From NCBI GenBank assembly GCA_049841275.1, contig JASGDN010000042.1, positions 19,171 through 83,170 on the forward strand: a DNA stretch of 64,000 nt. The letters are read 5' to 3'. This stretch comes from JASGDN01 sp049841275 (GTDB taxonomy: Bacteria; Chloroflexota; Chloroflexia; Thermomicrobiales; UBA6265). Both the position numbers and the translations under genes were made by a program. Shown one piece after another: positions 26,159-35,977 of this stretch (position 1 is the first letter of the stretch; each line of letters opens with the position of its first letter). The notes under the pieces were generated by a model that saw nothing but the letters and a program-made list of their open reading frames with translations, ran no database searches and was not told where the DNA came from.

Positions 26159-27115
26159 ATGGAGGATCGCATCGAGCGGTTCCTGTCCGATCTGCAATCG
26201 GAACGCGGCTTCTCCGCCAACACCATCGCCGCCTATCGGAACGATCTGCAGCAGTTCACCGCTTATGTGACGAGTCCGCCGCAGGACGACCGGATCGACG
26301 CCGTGAGTTGCTGGAACGAGCTGTCCGAGGCTCATGTGGGCACCTACGTCCTGCACCTGCGGGATCGCTCCTACGCGCCATCGACGGTCGCCCGCAAGAC
26401 CGCCGCGCTGAAATCGTTCTGCCACGCGCTTCACGCCGGACAGGAGACGCCGACAGATATCGGCAAGGCCCTGAGTTCGCCGAAGGTGGAGCGGTACGTT
26501 CCGAAGGCAATCTCCGAAGCGGACATCGCGCGCCTGCTCTCGCAGCCGGGAACGGAGGGCTCGGCCAAGCCCGAGGCAGTCCGCGATCACGCAATGCTCG
26601 AAGTCCTCTATGCCACTGGCATGCGCGTCAGCGAACTCGTCGCGCTCGACCTCCCGGACCTCGACCTCGGAGCGGGATGCGTGACCTGCGCCGGCAAGGC
26701 TGGCCGCACGCGGACCGTGCCGCTCACCCAGCGCTCGATTCACGCCGTGGATATCTACCTCCGCGACGCGCGGCCTCTGCTGGTCGTGGAGGGGGCAACC
26801 CCGCTCTTCGTGAATCATCGTGGCGGCCGCCTGACGCGGCAGGGATTCTGGCTGATCCTGAAGGGCTATGCCGAACGCGCCGGGATCGCCGATATCACGC
26901 CGCACACCCTTCGCCACTCCTTCGCGACGCATGCCGTCCGCGATGGCGCCGAACTGCGTGACGTCCAGCAACTGCTCGGTCACGTCAGCCTTGCAACCAC
27001 GCAGATCTATCGCGAGTTGGCCAGCCAACCTGACGTTCCCGCCTCACCGCAGGGCACCGAGAACGCTGGACCGATCGGGAAGACCGGCGGCGCAGGTCCC
27101 GAGGGAGGCGCGTAG
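26159..27115 (+). CDS. Tyrosine recombinase, XerC/XerD type
   Basis: Site-specific recombinase, 318 aa, probably for chromosome dimer resolution at dif. The N-terminal SAM-like domain has FSANTIAAYRNDLQQF. The catalytic domain has RVSELVALDL (Arg I), LTRQGFWLILKGYA, HTLRHSFATHAV (HxxR) and LLGHVSLATTQIYREL (His and nucleophilic Tyr). All catalytic residues are present. A tail of about 25 residues (SPQGTENAG...) follows the family's usual end. No neighbouring integrase features, att repeats or mobile genes are seen, so a housekeeping Xer is more likely than a phage integrase. XerC versus XerD cannot be decided. Confidence 0.92.
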   Translation: MEDRIERFLSDLQSERGFSANTIAAYRNDLQQFTAYVTSPPQDDRIDAVSCWNELSEAHVGTYVLHLRDRSYAPSTVARKTAALKSFCHALHAGQETPTDIGKALSSPKVERYVPKAISEADIARLLSQPGTEGSAKPEAVRDHAMLEVLYATGMRVSELVALDLPDLDLGAGCVTCAGKAGRTRTVPLTQRSIHAVDIYLRDARPLLVVEGATPLFVNHRGGRLTRQGFWLILKGYAERAGIADITPHTLRHSFATHAVRDGAELRDVQQLLGHVSLATTQIYRELASQPDVPASPQGTENAGPIGKTGGAGPEGGA

Positions 27116-27234
27116 GCGCTCGCCGGCAATGTGACAGCCGCCGAACGCGACGTTCCTCCCCGCACCTTCGCCCTATCGCCAGCCCGATTCACGTCCATCG
27201 CCGCACCGGTCGTGCGGCCAGAAAGCGATCGCTC

Positions 27235-28686
27235 ATGTCTTCCGCACCCGAGAGTGCCGCCATCGACACGCAGGCCCGACCCCGCGCTGCCACAATGGAG
27301 AAGATCGTCGCGCTCTCCAAACGACGAGGCTTCGTCTTTCCCGGCTCCGACATCTATGGCGGCCTCGCGAACACCTGGGATTTCGGCCCGCTCGGCGTCG
27401 AGCTGAAGAACAACATCAAGCAACTCTGGTGGAAGACCTTCATCCACCACCGACGCGATATGGTCGGCCTCGACGCCGGCATCCTCATGCATCCCCGTGT
27501 CTGGGAAGCGTCCGGCCACGTCGTGAACTTCAACGACCCCCTGGTGGACTGCAAGACCTGCAAGGCCCGCTTCCGCGCCGATCACCTGCTGGAACAACGA
27601 CTCGGGGTCGAGGATGCCGACGGCATGAGCGCCGAGGAGATGTCGCGCCTCATCCGCGAGGCGAACCTGCGTTGCCCGAACTGCGGAAACGCGACGCTCA
27701 CCGATGCCCGCCAGTTCAACATGATGTTCAAGACGACCATCGGCCCGGTCTCGGAGACCGGCACCGAGGTCTATCTGCGGCCGGAAACGGCCCAGGGCAT
27801 CTTCGTCCAGTACAAGAACATCCTCGGTTCCAGCCGCGTAAAGGTGCCGTTCGGCATCGGGCAGATCGGCAAGGCCTTCCGCAACGAGATCACGCCGGGG
27901 AATTTCATCTTCCGGGTGCTCGAGTTCGAGCAGATGGAAATCGAGTACTTCATCCATCCGGATGAGTGGGAACACCAGTTCGATGCCTGGCTGCAGGCGC
28001 AGCAGCACTGGATCGACGCGATTGGCCTCAACCCGGACTACGTCCGTGTCCGCGAGCACGCGCCAGAGAAGCTCTCCCACTATTCGAAGCGCACGGCAGA
28101 CTACGAATACCTCTTCCCCGGCTCGCTCGGCTGGGGAGAGCTCTACGGTCTGGCCTATCGCACCGATTTCGATCTCCGCAGTCATCAGGAGGCGAGCGGG
28201 GTCGATCTCACCTGGTTCGACCAGGCAAACAACCGGCGGTTCCTGCCACATGTGATAGAACCGACCTTCGGGGTCGAACGTACGTTTATTACGGTAATGC
28301 TGGACTCCTACGACGAGGAAGAGACCGTCGACGTGAACGGCAAGCCAGACACGCGCGTCGTGCTGCGGCTCGATCCGAAGCTGGCGCCATACAAGGCGGC
28401 TATCCTGCCGCTGGCGAAGAAGCCGGAGCTCACGAGCCTCGCCGGCGACATCTTCGCGGAGGTGCAGGGCGACCTCGGCGTCCTGATCGACTACGATGAA
28501 ACCGGCAACATCGGCAAGCGCTATCGCCGCCAGGACGAGATCGGTACGCCGTTCTGCTTCACGGTGGACTTCGACAGCCTCGAAGATGGAGCCGTGACCG
28601 TTCGCGACCGGGACACGACGAAACAAGAGCGGATCGCAATCGGCGACGTGTCGGCCTACATCCGGGCACGGCTTCGCCAATCGTGA
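27235..28686 (+). CDS. glyQS: Glycyl-tRNA synthetase, homodimeric class II
   Basis: Charges tRNA-Gly; class II fold, 483 aa. The family's usual beginning MEKIVALSKRRGFVFP occurs at residue 21, so ATG 27295 is an alternative start. I keep 27235 because no better ribosome site favours either. Motifs: GSDIYGGLANTWDFGPLG, a zinc-ribbon-like insertion with CKTC and CPNC, motif 2 around IGKAFRNEITPGNFIFRV, and FEQMEIEYF. The C-terminal anticodon domain has KLAPYKAAILPL and the motif IGKRYRRQDEIGTPFCFTVD. It lies 119 nt after the Xer gene; no T-box leader is visible. Confidence 0.96.
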   Translation: MSSAPESAAIDTQARPRAATMEKIVALSKRRGFVFPGSDIYGGLANTWDFGPLGVELKNNIKQLWWKTFIHHRRDMVGLDAGILMHPRVWEASGHVVNFNDPLVDCKTCKARFRADHLLEQRLGVEDADGMSAEEMSRLIREANLRCPNCGNATLTDARQFNMMFKTTIGPVSETGTEVYLRPETAQGIFVQYKNILGSSRVKVPFGIGQIGKAFRNEITPGNFIFRVLEFEQMEIEYFIHPDEWEHQFDAWLQAQQHWIDAIGLNPDYVRVREHAPEKLSHYSKRTADYEYLFPGSLGWGELYGLAYRTDFDLRSHQEASGVDLTWFDQANNRRFLPHVIEPTFGVERTFITVMLDSYDEEETVDVNGKPDTRVVLRLDPKLAPYKAAILPLAKKPELTSLAGDIFAEVQGDLGVLIDYDETGNIGKRYRRQDEIGTPFCFTVDFDSLEDGAVTVRDRDTTKQERIAIGDVSAYIRARLRQS

Positions 28687-28775
28687 TAATGCGCCGTCAC
28701 AGGGTTTCCAACCAACCGGTCCGGGGAGCACGTATCCTCCCCGGCCTATGATTCCGCGAAGGATAGCGACACCGC

Positions 28776-29795
28776 ATGGCCAAGAAATCGCGTGCGAACG
28801 CCGCGCCCGGCAACCAGTCTCCTGCATCGACACCTGCCAAGGGCGCTGCTGCAGCGAATACGACGAAACAGCAATCCCGGCAGGAGTATCTGGATCGCCG
28901 GCAGCGCCGGCCCCAGGCAGTCCAGCAGAAGAAGGAAGAGCGGCTCAAGACCTACGAGAAGAACAAGCGCAATGCACTCTGGACGAAGATCGGGTTCGGC
29001 GTGCTCGCGGTGCTCGTGCTGGCCTGGGCCGGCTGGTGGGGCTGGGGCAAGTGGCAGGTGCATCAGGTCAATGCCGAGGTGACCACCTACTTTGGCGCCG
29101 GGGACTTCGCCGGGCTGCATGAGAGTGGCGACATCCTCTACGAGGAGGTGCCGCCGGTCGGCGGTCCGCACAATGCCGTCTGGCAGAACTGCGGTTACTA
29201 CAGCCTCCCGATCAACAATGTGAACGGCGCCCACGCCCTGGAGCACGGCGCCGTGTGGATCACCTACGATCCGAACCTGCCGAAGGACCAGGTCCAGCAA
29301 TTGAAGGACCTGACCAAGCAGACCTACATCCTTGTCAGCCCATACCCGAACCTGCCAGGAACGGTGGTTGCCTCGGTCTGGGGCAAGCAGATGGTGCTCG
29401 ACAGCTTCGACATCGGCAAGCTGAAGACATTCATCTCGGAATACCGGCTGAATCCGGACAACACCCCGGAGCGGGGCGCGCTCTGCTCGCAAGGCACATC
29501 CGCCGTGATGCAGTCGGGCACGCCGCAGTCCGAGCCATACCACCGCGCGGACCCGTCCGGAGCGCCAATCGGTGGCGTGACTGTGGATCAGGCGACGGCC
29601 ACGGCGCAGGCACGTGCAGGCGGCACGCCGGAGCCGACCACCGAAGCTACCGAAACGCCGACGGCTGTCGTCGGCCCGGCCATGCCCGGCACGCCGGTTG
29701 CCGGTTCCAGCCCGGCCGCATCGCCCCAGACATCACCAGTGGCCAGTCCCGCGGCGTCACCGGAGGCGAGCCCCGAGGCCGGACATCATGGCTGA
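28776..29795 (+). CDS. DUF3105 membrane-anchored protein
   Basis: 339 aa. A basic, glutamine-rich cytoplasmic N-terminus (~65 residues) is followed by one transmembrane helix (IGFGVLAVLVLAWAGWWGWG). An extracytoplasmic DUF3105 domain follows (about 100-230), recognised by PPVGGPHNAVWQNCGYY, NGAHALEHGAVWITYDP and YPNLPGTVVASVWG. The conserved His, Cys and HxxEH residues suggest metal binding. The tail (from about 245) is low-complexity Thr/Pro/Ala/Ser, probably a spacer. The function of DUF3105 is unknown. It overlaps the DUF305 gene by 8 nt, and the pair probably works together outside the membrane. Confidence 0.85.
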   Translation: MAKKSRANAAPGNQSPASTPAKGAAAANTTKQQSRQEYLDRRQRRPQAVQQKKEERLKTYEKNKRNALWTKIGFGVLAVLVLAWAGWWGWGKWQVHQVNAEVTTYFGAGDFAGLHESGDILYEEVPPVGGPHNAVWQNCGYYSLPINNVNGAHALEHGAVWITYDPNLPKDQVQQLKDLTKQTYILVSPYPNLPGTVVASVWGKQMVLDSFDIGKLKTFISEYRLNPDNTPERGALCSQGTSAVMQSGTPQSEPYHRADPSGAPIGGVTVDQATATAQARAGGTPEPTTEATETPTAVVGPAMPGTPVAGSSPAASPQTSPVASPAASPEASPEAGHHG

Positions 29796-30507
29796 GCCAA
29801 CACCGGCAACACCGGAGGCAGAACGCGATTCTGCCTCCGGTGCGGCCGCCAGGTCGTTGCGGTCCTTCCTGCCAAGAACTCCCGGCAGCTGGCTCGTCCT
29901 CGCGCTGGCGGTCCTGATCGCCGCAGGTGGCCTCATCTTCGCCTGGACGCAGTTGCCTCACGATCCGGGCGAGCATTCTCCCGAAGCCGGGTTCCTTCGC
30001 GACATGCAGACGCACCACAGCCAGGCCGTGCAGATGGCGATGGCTATCCGCGACCGGACGAGCGACGAGCAGTTGAAAGCGCTCACCACCGATATGGCCT
30101 TCGCCCAGGCGGGTGAAATCGGCATGATGCAGGGGTATCTGGACGCGTGGAATCTGCCGGCCACCGGGACCGACGCACCGATGGCGTGGATGGGGCATCC
30201 ACTGGCGGACGGTGAGTCGATGCCCGGTATGGCATCGGACGAGGGTCTGGCGAAACTGAGCAGCCTTCCAGTCGATCAGGCGGAGATTCTCTTCCTGCAG
30301 CTGATGATCCGCCATCACCAGGGCGGAGTCGAGATGGCGCAGGCGCTCCTCGATCGTTCGGACAACGCGCTGGTGCGCGATCTCGCCCAGCGGATCATTC
30401 GCACGCAAAACAACGAGATCAACACCATGAACATCTTCCTGCAGGAGCGCGGGGCGCAACCGATCACCGACCCGCTCCCAGCGTCGCCCGACCACAGCGG
30501 CATGTAG
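29788..30507 (+). CDS. DUF305 membrane-anchored protein (ferritin-like metal-binding family)
   Basis: 239 aa. One transmembrane helix (WLVLALAVLIAAGGLIFAW, about 36-54) is followed by an extracytoplasmic four-helix DUF305 domain. Histidine/methionine-rich signatures are MQTHHSQAVQMAMAI and MIRHHQGGVEMAQALL, with methionine-rich linkers, typical of copper- or iron-related DUF305 proteins. ATG at 29788 overlaps the DUF3105 stop, the expected operon arrangement. A 13-bp perfect hairpin covers codons 8-18, so a shorter form starting further on cannot be excluded, although no good start lies there. It ends at a strong bidirectional hairpin. Confidence 0.87.
   Translation: MAEPTPATPEAERDSASGAAARSLRSFLPRTPGSWLVLALAVLIAAGGLIFAWTQLPHDPGEHSPEAGFLRDMQTHHSQAVQMAMAIRDRTSDEQLKALTTDMAFAQAGEIGMMQGYLDAWNLPATGTDAPMAWMGHPLADGESMPGMASDEGLAKLSSLPVDQAEILFLQLMIRHHQGGVEMAQALLDRSDNALVRDLAQRIIRTQNNEINTMNIFLQERGAQPITDPLPASPDHSGM
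29811..29841 (+). terminator. 13-bp perfect hairpin at the DUF3105/DUF305 junction
   Basis: ACCGGAGGCAGAA pairs with TTCTGCCTCCGGT around a 5-nt loop, 16 nt after the DUF3105 stop and inside the first codons of DUF305. No T-tract follows. It may reduce expression of the second gene or stabilise the upstream mRNA. Confidence 0.4.
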
Positions 30508-30525
30508 CCTGAAACCGATTCGATA

Positions 30526-30568
30526 CGGCGACGGGGAAGGCATCAGATGATGGCCTTCCCCGTCGCCG
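30526..30568. terminator. Bidirectional hairpin between DUF305 and PaiB-like genes
   Basis: Arms 30526-30541 and 30553-30568 are perfectly complementary over 16 bp (CGGCGACGGGGAAGGC) with an 11-nt loop. It lies in the gap between two convergent genes and would stop transcription from both sides. Confidence 0.7.
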
Positions 30569-30591
30569 TTCCCGGCGGCAGATACCGGGTG

Positions 30592-31233
30592 CTATTCCTC
30601 TCCGGCAGCCCGCCGCATGACCGCCGCCATCGCTTCGTCGTAGGCGTCGCCGGTTGCTTCGAGACCGGCGATCGCGCCGTCCCGGTCCGATGACACCCGG
30701 TTCTGGCTTGCCTTGATCTTGCCTACCAGCCGCGCCACAGGAATCTCGATACCCACGATGTGGTCCAGCTGGCCGGCTAGATAAGCTTGTGGCGCATCGG
30801 CCATCTTCCAGTCGGAATCGCGGCGGCGCTCCATCTGGCGAGTGAGCATTCCAGCCTGTCCACGAAGCCATTTCACATCGTCACGAACGATCAGTGACCC
30901 ACTTACATGCGCGACGGCGTAATTCCACGTCGGGACCACCTCGTGGGTCTCCTGTTTCGTCGCATACCAGGCCGGCGTGATGTAGGCGTCGACCTCCTGG
31001 AAGATGACCAGGATGGGACGATCCACAGGATGCGCCTGCCAGAGTGGATTGGCCCGTGCGACGTGACCCAGCAACCGGGCGAAACCGTCGCCGCGCCGAT
31101 CGAGGACAAACGGGATGTGATTCGCCACGATCTCGTCGCCGTCGAGCGTGATCAGCGTCCCCAACGGATTGCGCTCGATCAGGGCGTGCAAACGTTCGGG
31201 GTCGTCCTCACGAAAGTGATCCGGAAGGTACAT
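30592..31233 (-). CDS. PaiB/FMN-binding split-barrel family protein
   Basis: 213 aa, matching the PaiB-like FMN-binding negative-regulator family (FMN_bind_2). Family hallmarks are MYLPDHFREDDPERLHALI at the start, ITLDGDEIVANHIPF, LLGHVARANPLWQ, ILVIFQEVDAYITPAWY, the WNYAVAHVSG motif, and a C-terminal helix with QLDHIVGIEIPV and KIKASQNR. Despite the historical name in Bacillus, a flavin-dependent or flavin-binding role is more likely than DNA binding. ATG at 31233 gives the canonical N-terminus; the frame's upstream extension is antisense to mutY. Last gene of the coaE-dsbA-like-mutY operon. Confidence 0.88.
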   Translation of the reverse strand: MYLPDHFREDDPERLHALIERNPLGTLITLDGDEIVANHIPFVLDRRGDGFARLLGHVARANPLWQAHPVDRPILVIFQEVDAYITPAWYATKQETHEVVPTWNYAVAHVSGSLIVRDDVKWLRGQAGMLTRQMERRRDSDWKMADAPQAYLAGQLDHIVGIEIPVARLVGKIKASQNRVSSDRDGAIAGLEATGDAYDEAMAAVMRRAAGEE

Positions 31234-31250
31234 CGGCGGCGCTCCTCGTC

Positions 31251-32237
<987 letters not shown>

Positions 32238-32262
32238 GCCTGGAATTGTAGTGGGAACGCGA

Positions 32263-32294
32263 CGGGCGGGGATGGCTGGCGCCATCCCCGCCCG
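32263..32294. terminator. Hairpin between dsbA-like gene and mutY
   Basis: CGGGCGGGGATGG and CCATCCCCGCCCG form a 13-bp perfect stem around a 6-nt loop, 15 nt after the dsbA-like stop. It has no T-tract on the minus strand, so partial termination or mRNA stabilisation is likelier than full termination. Confidence 0.5.
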
Positions 32295-32308
32295 AAAAGA
32301 CACCCGCG

Positions 32309-32950
32309 CTACTTCTTGGGCGCCGGACGCGGGCGCTTGATCTCGAAGACGTTCGGACGCTCGCGCACGACATCGGTGAACTCGTTGAAGAACGTCACCG
32401 GGTCGGACGGCATATCGCGGAAGTTGACCTGGAGATAGGCACCGAGGCCGTTGTCGTAGACGATTGTCGGCGTGCCGAAGACCCCGAGCTCCCGCTGACC
32501 GGTCGTGAAGTCCTCCTCGATCTGCGCGAAGACAGCATCGGACTTCAGATCCTCACGGAACTTCTCGAGATCGAGGCCTGCCTCTTCGGCCGCCGATTCG
32601 AGGACGGACTGCACGGCGAGGTTCCGCCCGTCGATGTGGCGCTTCTTGAACAGCTCCGCGTGAAACTTCCTGAAGGCTTCCTCACCCTGCTGCTTCGCCG
32701 CCCAGAACCCCTGGAACGAGCGCAACGTGCTGGAGGCGCCATCATTCGGCTGCTCCCAGACCTTGAACTCCGGGTCCTTGGCGTTCACCTGCTCCAGCGG
32801 GAAGATCTTCCAGGTGATGTCCAGCTTGCCGCCGCTCTTTTCGTTGACATCATCCAACCAGACCTGCCCGGCCCAGGCAAATGGACAGGCATAGTCGAAG
32901 TACACGTCCAGCTTGACCGGTTCCGTCACGTTCTCGAGCGAAAAGGCCAT
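32309..32950 (-). CDS. DsbA-family thioredoxin-fold protein
   Basis: 213 aa, DSBA/2-hydroxychromene-2-carboxylate isomerase fold. After beta-1 (KLDVYFDYACPFAWAGQVWL) the expected CxxC is CPFA, so only the first cysteine remains, as in FrnE- or HCCA-isomerase-like members. The cis-proline loop is VFGTPTIVYDN. The helical insertion is rich in Lys and Glu (KQQGEEAFRKFHAELFKKRHIDG). No signal peptide is present, so it is cytoplasmic. ATG at 32950 lies 16 nt after the coaE stop. A monothiol redox or glutathione-dependent role is possible but unproven. Confidence 0.85.
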   Translation of the reverse strand: MAFSLENVTEPVKLDVYFDYACPFAWAGQVWLDDVNEKSGGKLDITWKIFPLEQVNAKDPEFKVWEQPNDGASSTLRSFQGFWAAKQQGEEAFRKFHAELFKKRHIDGRNLAVQSVLESAAEEAGLDLEKFREDLKSDAVFAQIEEDFTTGQRELGVFGTPTIVYDNGLGAYLQVNFRDMPSDPVTFFNEFTDVVRERPNVFEIKRPRPAPKK

Positions 32951-32966
32951 CCTATCGATTCCTTCC

Positions 32967-33563
32967 TCACGTGCGCGATACGCCAGACGAGAGCAGGTCG
33001 TTCCAGGCAGCAAGCACCTGTCGCCGGGTCTCGTCGAGCGTGCCGCTGTTGTCGATAACACGATCGGCGCGTTCGGCCTTTGTCCGGATGGGAGGTTGGG
33101 CCTCGATGCGCCTCCGTGCTTCCAGTTCATCAATCGTATTCCGTTTCATAAGGCGTGTCATCTGGACGTCCGGGCTGGCGACGACAAGCCAGATGGCGTC
33201 GCAATGGTCGGCGTGCCCGCTCTCGATGAGCTTCACCGCGTCGACCACCACAACCCCACGCTCGACGGCGTCCACGCGCCGGTCGATCTCGGCGATCACG
33301 GCGGGATGGGTGAGCGCGTCGAGTTCGGCCAGCTTCGCGGGATCGGGGAAGACGATCGCCCCGAGCGCCTTCCGGTCCAGCGAGCCATCCGGTGCGACGA
33401 TCCCCTCGCCGAAGTGGTCGGCGAGGATTTGCAGCAGAGGTTGGCCCGGTCCGACCAGCTCGCGATAGACGAGATCGGCGTCGAAGTGGATCGCGCCGAA
33501 CTCCTTCAGGATGACCACGACGGCGCTCTTCCCGCTCGCAATGTTCCCGGTGACCCCGAGCAC
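32967..33563 (-). CDS. coaE: Dephospho-CoA kinase
   Basis: Last step of coenzyme A synthesis: phosphorylates the 3'-OH of dephospho-CoA. The P-loop is GVTGNIASGKS right at the N-terminus, followed by DADLVYRELVGPG, and DALTHPAVIAEI as the CoA-binding lid helix region. RVIDNSGTLDETRRQV is the C-terminal motif. I place the start at GTG 33563 (GGAG 9 nt upstream), giving 198 aa, the family norm. The longer frame to 33722 would run through the palindromic repeat at 33,612-33,682, which is very unlikely to be coding. First gene of the coaE-dsbA-like-mutY-paiB-like operon. Confidence 0.9.
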   Translation of the reverse strand: MLGVTGNIASGKSAVVVILKEFGAIHFDADLVYRELVGPGQPLLQILADHFGEGIVAPDGSLDRKALGAIVFPDPAKLAELDALTHPAVIAEIDRRVDAVERGVVVVDAVKLIESGHADHCDAIWLVVASPDVQMTRLMKRNTIDELEARRRIEAQPPIRTKAERADRVIDNSGTLDETRRQVLAAWNDLLSSGVSRT

Positions 33564-33611
33564 GATCTTGCGCTCCGCTGGCGGGGCAATTGGATCGAAT
33601 GAACATCCCTT

Positions 33612-33682
33612 GTAGGGGCGATCACAAGGATCGCCCGAGGCTTCCCCGTAACACGCCGGGCGATCCCTGTGATCGCCCCTAC
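33612..33682. repeat. Palindromic repeat element, copy 2 (best preserved)
   Basis: The left arm from 33612 and right arm ending at 33682 pair for about 26 bp with one mismatch (outer GTAGGGGCGATCACA, inner GGATCGCCCG). It lies between coaE and the ABC-F gene. It shares outer and inner arms with the copy at 42,245 and outer arms with that at 1,761. Confidence 0.8.
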
Positions 33683-33727
33683 GATCATTGGCGTCGAGAG
33701 CAGAAAACTCCTGATCGTGCACAGCAG

Positions 33728-35695
33728 TTATCCGACCCCCGCCGGGGAAATGGTTTCCCAGCGGGCGTATGCATCGTCGAGGGAGGCCTGCACGCTCTCG
33801 TATTCCTCACCAAGGCGGGCGATGGCGTCGAGGTCCTCGTCGGCGCTGGCGATGGCAAGAGCGTCGGAGATCTGGTTGAGACGGCCCTCCAGCTTGCCGA
33901 TCTCGCGTTCCAGCTGGGCCATCGCCTTCTGCTGGTCGTTCTCCGAGCGGCGGCGCGGCTTGCCCTTCGCGGAGACGACGACCTCGCCAGCCGCCTCGAT
34001 GGGGGCGGCGGCAACGATCTCGGGAAGGGGGGCCGGTTCGGGCGCGGGATCGGCCTTTTCCGGCTCACGGTCTTCCTCACGATGTCCGATGCTGCGCTGG
34101 TAGTCGGTGTAGTTGCCAAGCGAGACGGTGAGGCCGCCATCCTCAACGACCCAGAGCTTGGTTGCGATACGGTCCATGAAGTACCGATCGTGGGAGACGA
34201 AGAGAATCGTGCCGTCGAAGTCGCGGAGCATATCCTCCAGCGTCTCGCGCGCCTGGATGTCGAGGTGATTCGTCGGCTCGTCGAGGATCAGGAAGTTCGC
34301 CTGTTCGAGCAGGAGCACACCGAGCGCCAGCCGCGACCGCTCGCCGCCGGAAAGGGAGGTCACCAGCTTGTAGACATCGTCCCCGGAGAAGAGGAAGCGC
34401 CCAAGGTAGTTCCGTGCGATCTCCTCGCTCATCGGACCGGTGCCGAGGATCACGGAGAGTGGCGTCTCGTTCCCCTTGCCACGCAACTGCTCGTGCGATT
34501 GCGCGTAGTAGCCCGGCTTCACATTCGTGCCGTAGGTGTACTGTCCGGCCAGCGCCGGCAGCACCCCGACCAGCGTCTTGATGAGGGTCGTCTTGCCGCT
34601 GCCGTTCGGTCCGATCAGGCCGATCCGGTCGTTGCGCTCGATCAGGAGGTCCGGGGTATCGATGAAGACGGCGGGACCGTCCGGATCCTGATAGCCGATC
34701 TGCATCCTCGTGGACGACAACACCATCCGCCCGGACCGCACCGGGCTGCCGAGCCGGAGGTGAATCCGCTCGTGCTCCTGCGGCCGCGGAATCCGCTCCA
34801 GCCGGTCGAGCTGCTTCTGGCGGCCACGCGCCTCGCGATACCGCTGGCCCGCACCATACTTGCGGATGAACTCCTCCGTCCGGGCGATATATTCCTGCTG
34901 CTCCTCATACTCCTTGCGCCAGCGCTCCATGCGCCCGGCCCGCATCGGCAGGTACTTCGCATACGGCGCCGGGTAGTCTTCCAGACGTCCGAACGACAGT
35001 TCCATCGTGCGGGTGGTGACACGGTCGAGGAAATAGCGGTCGTGGGAGACGATGATGCAAGCGCCGTTCCAGGTGCGCAGGAAGGTCTCCAGCCACTCGA
35101 TCATCTCGAGGTCGAGGTGGTTCGTCGGCTCGTCGAGCAGGAGAAGATCCGGCGATTCGAGCAATGCCTTGGCCAGGGCGACGCGCGTCTTCTGGCCGCC
35201 ACTGAGGCGATCGACCGGATCGCTGAAGTCGGCTTCCGTGAAACCGAGCCCATGCAGCACCGCCTCGGTGCGGTGGTCGATGTCATACCCGCCGCCCAGT
35301 TCGAACCGGGTCTGCAACTGCTCGTATTCGTCGAGGAGCGCATCGAGATCCTCAGCGATCTCCATCTCGCGCTCGATCTCGCGCATGCGTGCTCCCGCCT
35401 CGAGCACGGGCTTGAACGCTTCTCGCGCCTCGTCGAGCACGGTACCGTTGCTGGTGAAGCTCGCTTCCTGCGAGAGGTAGGTCATGCGCAGGCCGTTGGC
35501 CTTGACGATCTCCCCGGAGTTGGCATGCTCGATCCCGGCAAGGATGGATAGCACGGTCGACTTGCCGGCGCCGTTGACGCCAACGAGCGCAACCTTCTCG
35601 CGCTCCATCACCTGGAAGGAGACGCCGGAGAAGATGGTCTCCGTGATGAACATCTTGGAAAGGTTGTTGACCGACAGGATGGTGGAAGCAGCCAT
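33728..35695 (-). CDS. ABC-F family ATPase (ribosome-associated)
   Basis: Soluble twin-cassette ATPase acting on the ribosome, 655 aa, no membrane helices. Cassette 1 has GVNGAGKS (about 39-46), signature LSGGQKTR and LLLLDEPTNHLDLE. Cassette 2 has GPNGSGKT, LSGGERSR and FLILDEPTNHLD. The inter-cassette P-site linker (about 235-305) is charged and helical (RWRKEYEEQQEYIARTEEFI). The C-terminal extension (from ~545) has a Pro/Ala/Glu-rich spacer and a coiled coil. This architecture is close to the YdiF/YfmR/Uup group. Translation-factor or antibiotic-protection subfamilies cannot be told apart here. ATG at 35695. Confidence 0.93.
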   Translation of the reverse strand: MAASTILSVNNLSKMFITETIFSGVSFQVMEREKVALVGVNGAGKSTVLSILAGIEHANSGEIVKANGLRMTYLSQEASFTSNGTVLDEAREAFKPVLEAGARMREIEREMEIAEDLDALLDEYEQLQTRFELGGGYDIDHRTEAVLHGLGFTEADFSDPVDRLSGGQKTRVALAKALLESPDLLLLDEPTNHLDLEMIEWLETFLRTWNGACIIVSHDRYFLDRVTTRTMELSFGRLEDYPAPYAKYLPMRAGRMERWRKEYEEQQEYIARTEEFIRKYGAGQRYREARGRQKQLDRLERIPRPQEHERIHLRLGSPVRSGRMVLSSTRMQIGYQDPDGPAVFIDTPDLLIERNDRIGLIGPNGSGKTTLIKTLVGVLPALAGQYTYGTNVKPGYYAQSHEQLRGKGNETPLSVILGTGPMSEEIARNYLGRFLFSGDDVYKLVTSLSGGERSRLALGVLLLEQANFLILDEPTNHLDIQARETLEDMLRDFDGTILFVSHDRYFMDRIATKLWVVEDGGLTVSLGNYTDYQRSIGHREEDREPEKADPAPEPAPLPEIVAAAPIEAAGEVVVSAKGKPRRRSENDQQKAMAQLEREIGKLEGRLNQISDALAIASADEDLDAIARLGEEYESVQASLDDAYARWETISPAGVG

Positions 35696-35977
35696 GAGGA
35701 TTTATCCGTTGCAGGGTGAGTTCACTGGGAGGAACGGCGAGTGGGTCGCACAGGAAAACGCCGCCAGAATCGCATCGATCCGGCGGTGGCCTCGGGTCCG
35801 GCGGCTGGAAGCCGCATCAGGCCCGGGTATGGTGCATCGTCACTGCGTTCGATAGAACAACACGCCTGCGTTCAATCCTCACTCTGCCTGGAGACGACGT
35901 GTAACGGCGGGTTTCGCCTCATGAGCCAAGTATAGCAGCGACCGGGAGATGAGAGCGTGCCGATCATGTTCCAACGA

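Noticed and set aside
26159..27115. Phage or genomic-island integrase
   Set aside because: No att-like direct repeats, tRNA gene or mobile-element genes nearby; flanking genes are housekeeping, so a chromosomal Xer is more likely.
33564..33722. N-terminal extension of CoaE
   Set aside because: It would translate the palindromic repeat at 33,612-33,682; the P-loop belongs at the N-terminus in this family.
33590..35551. Plus-strand open frame of 653 codons
   Set aside because: Antisense to the ABC-F gene, whose Walker and signature motifs are intact, and it reads through the palindromic repeat.
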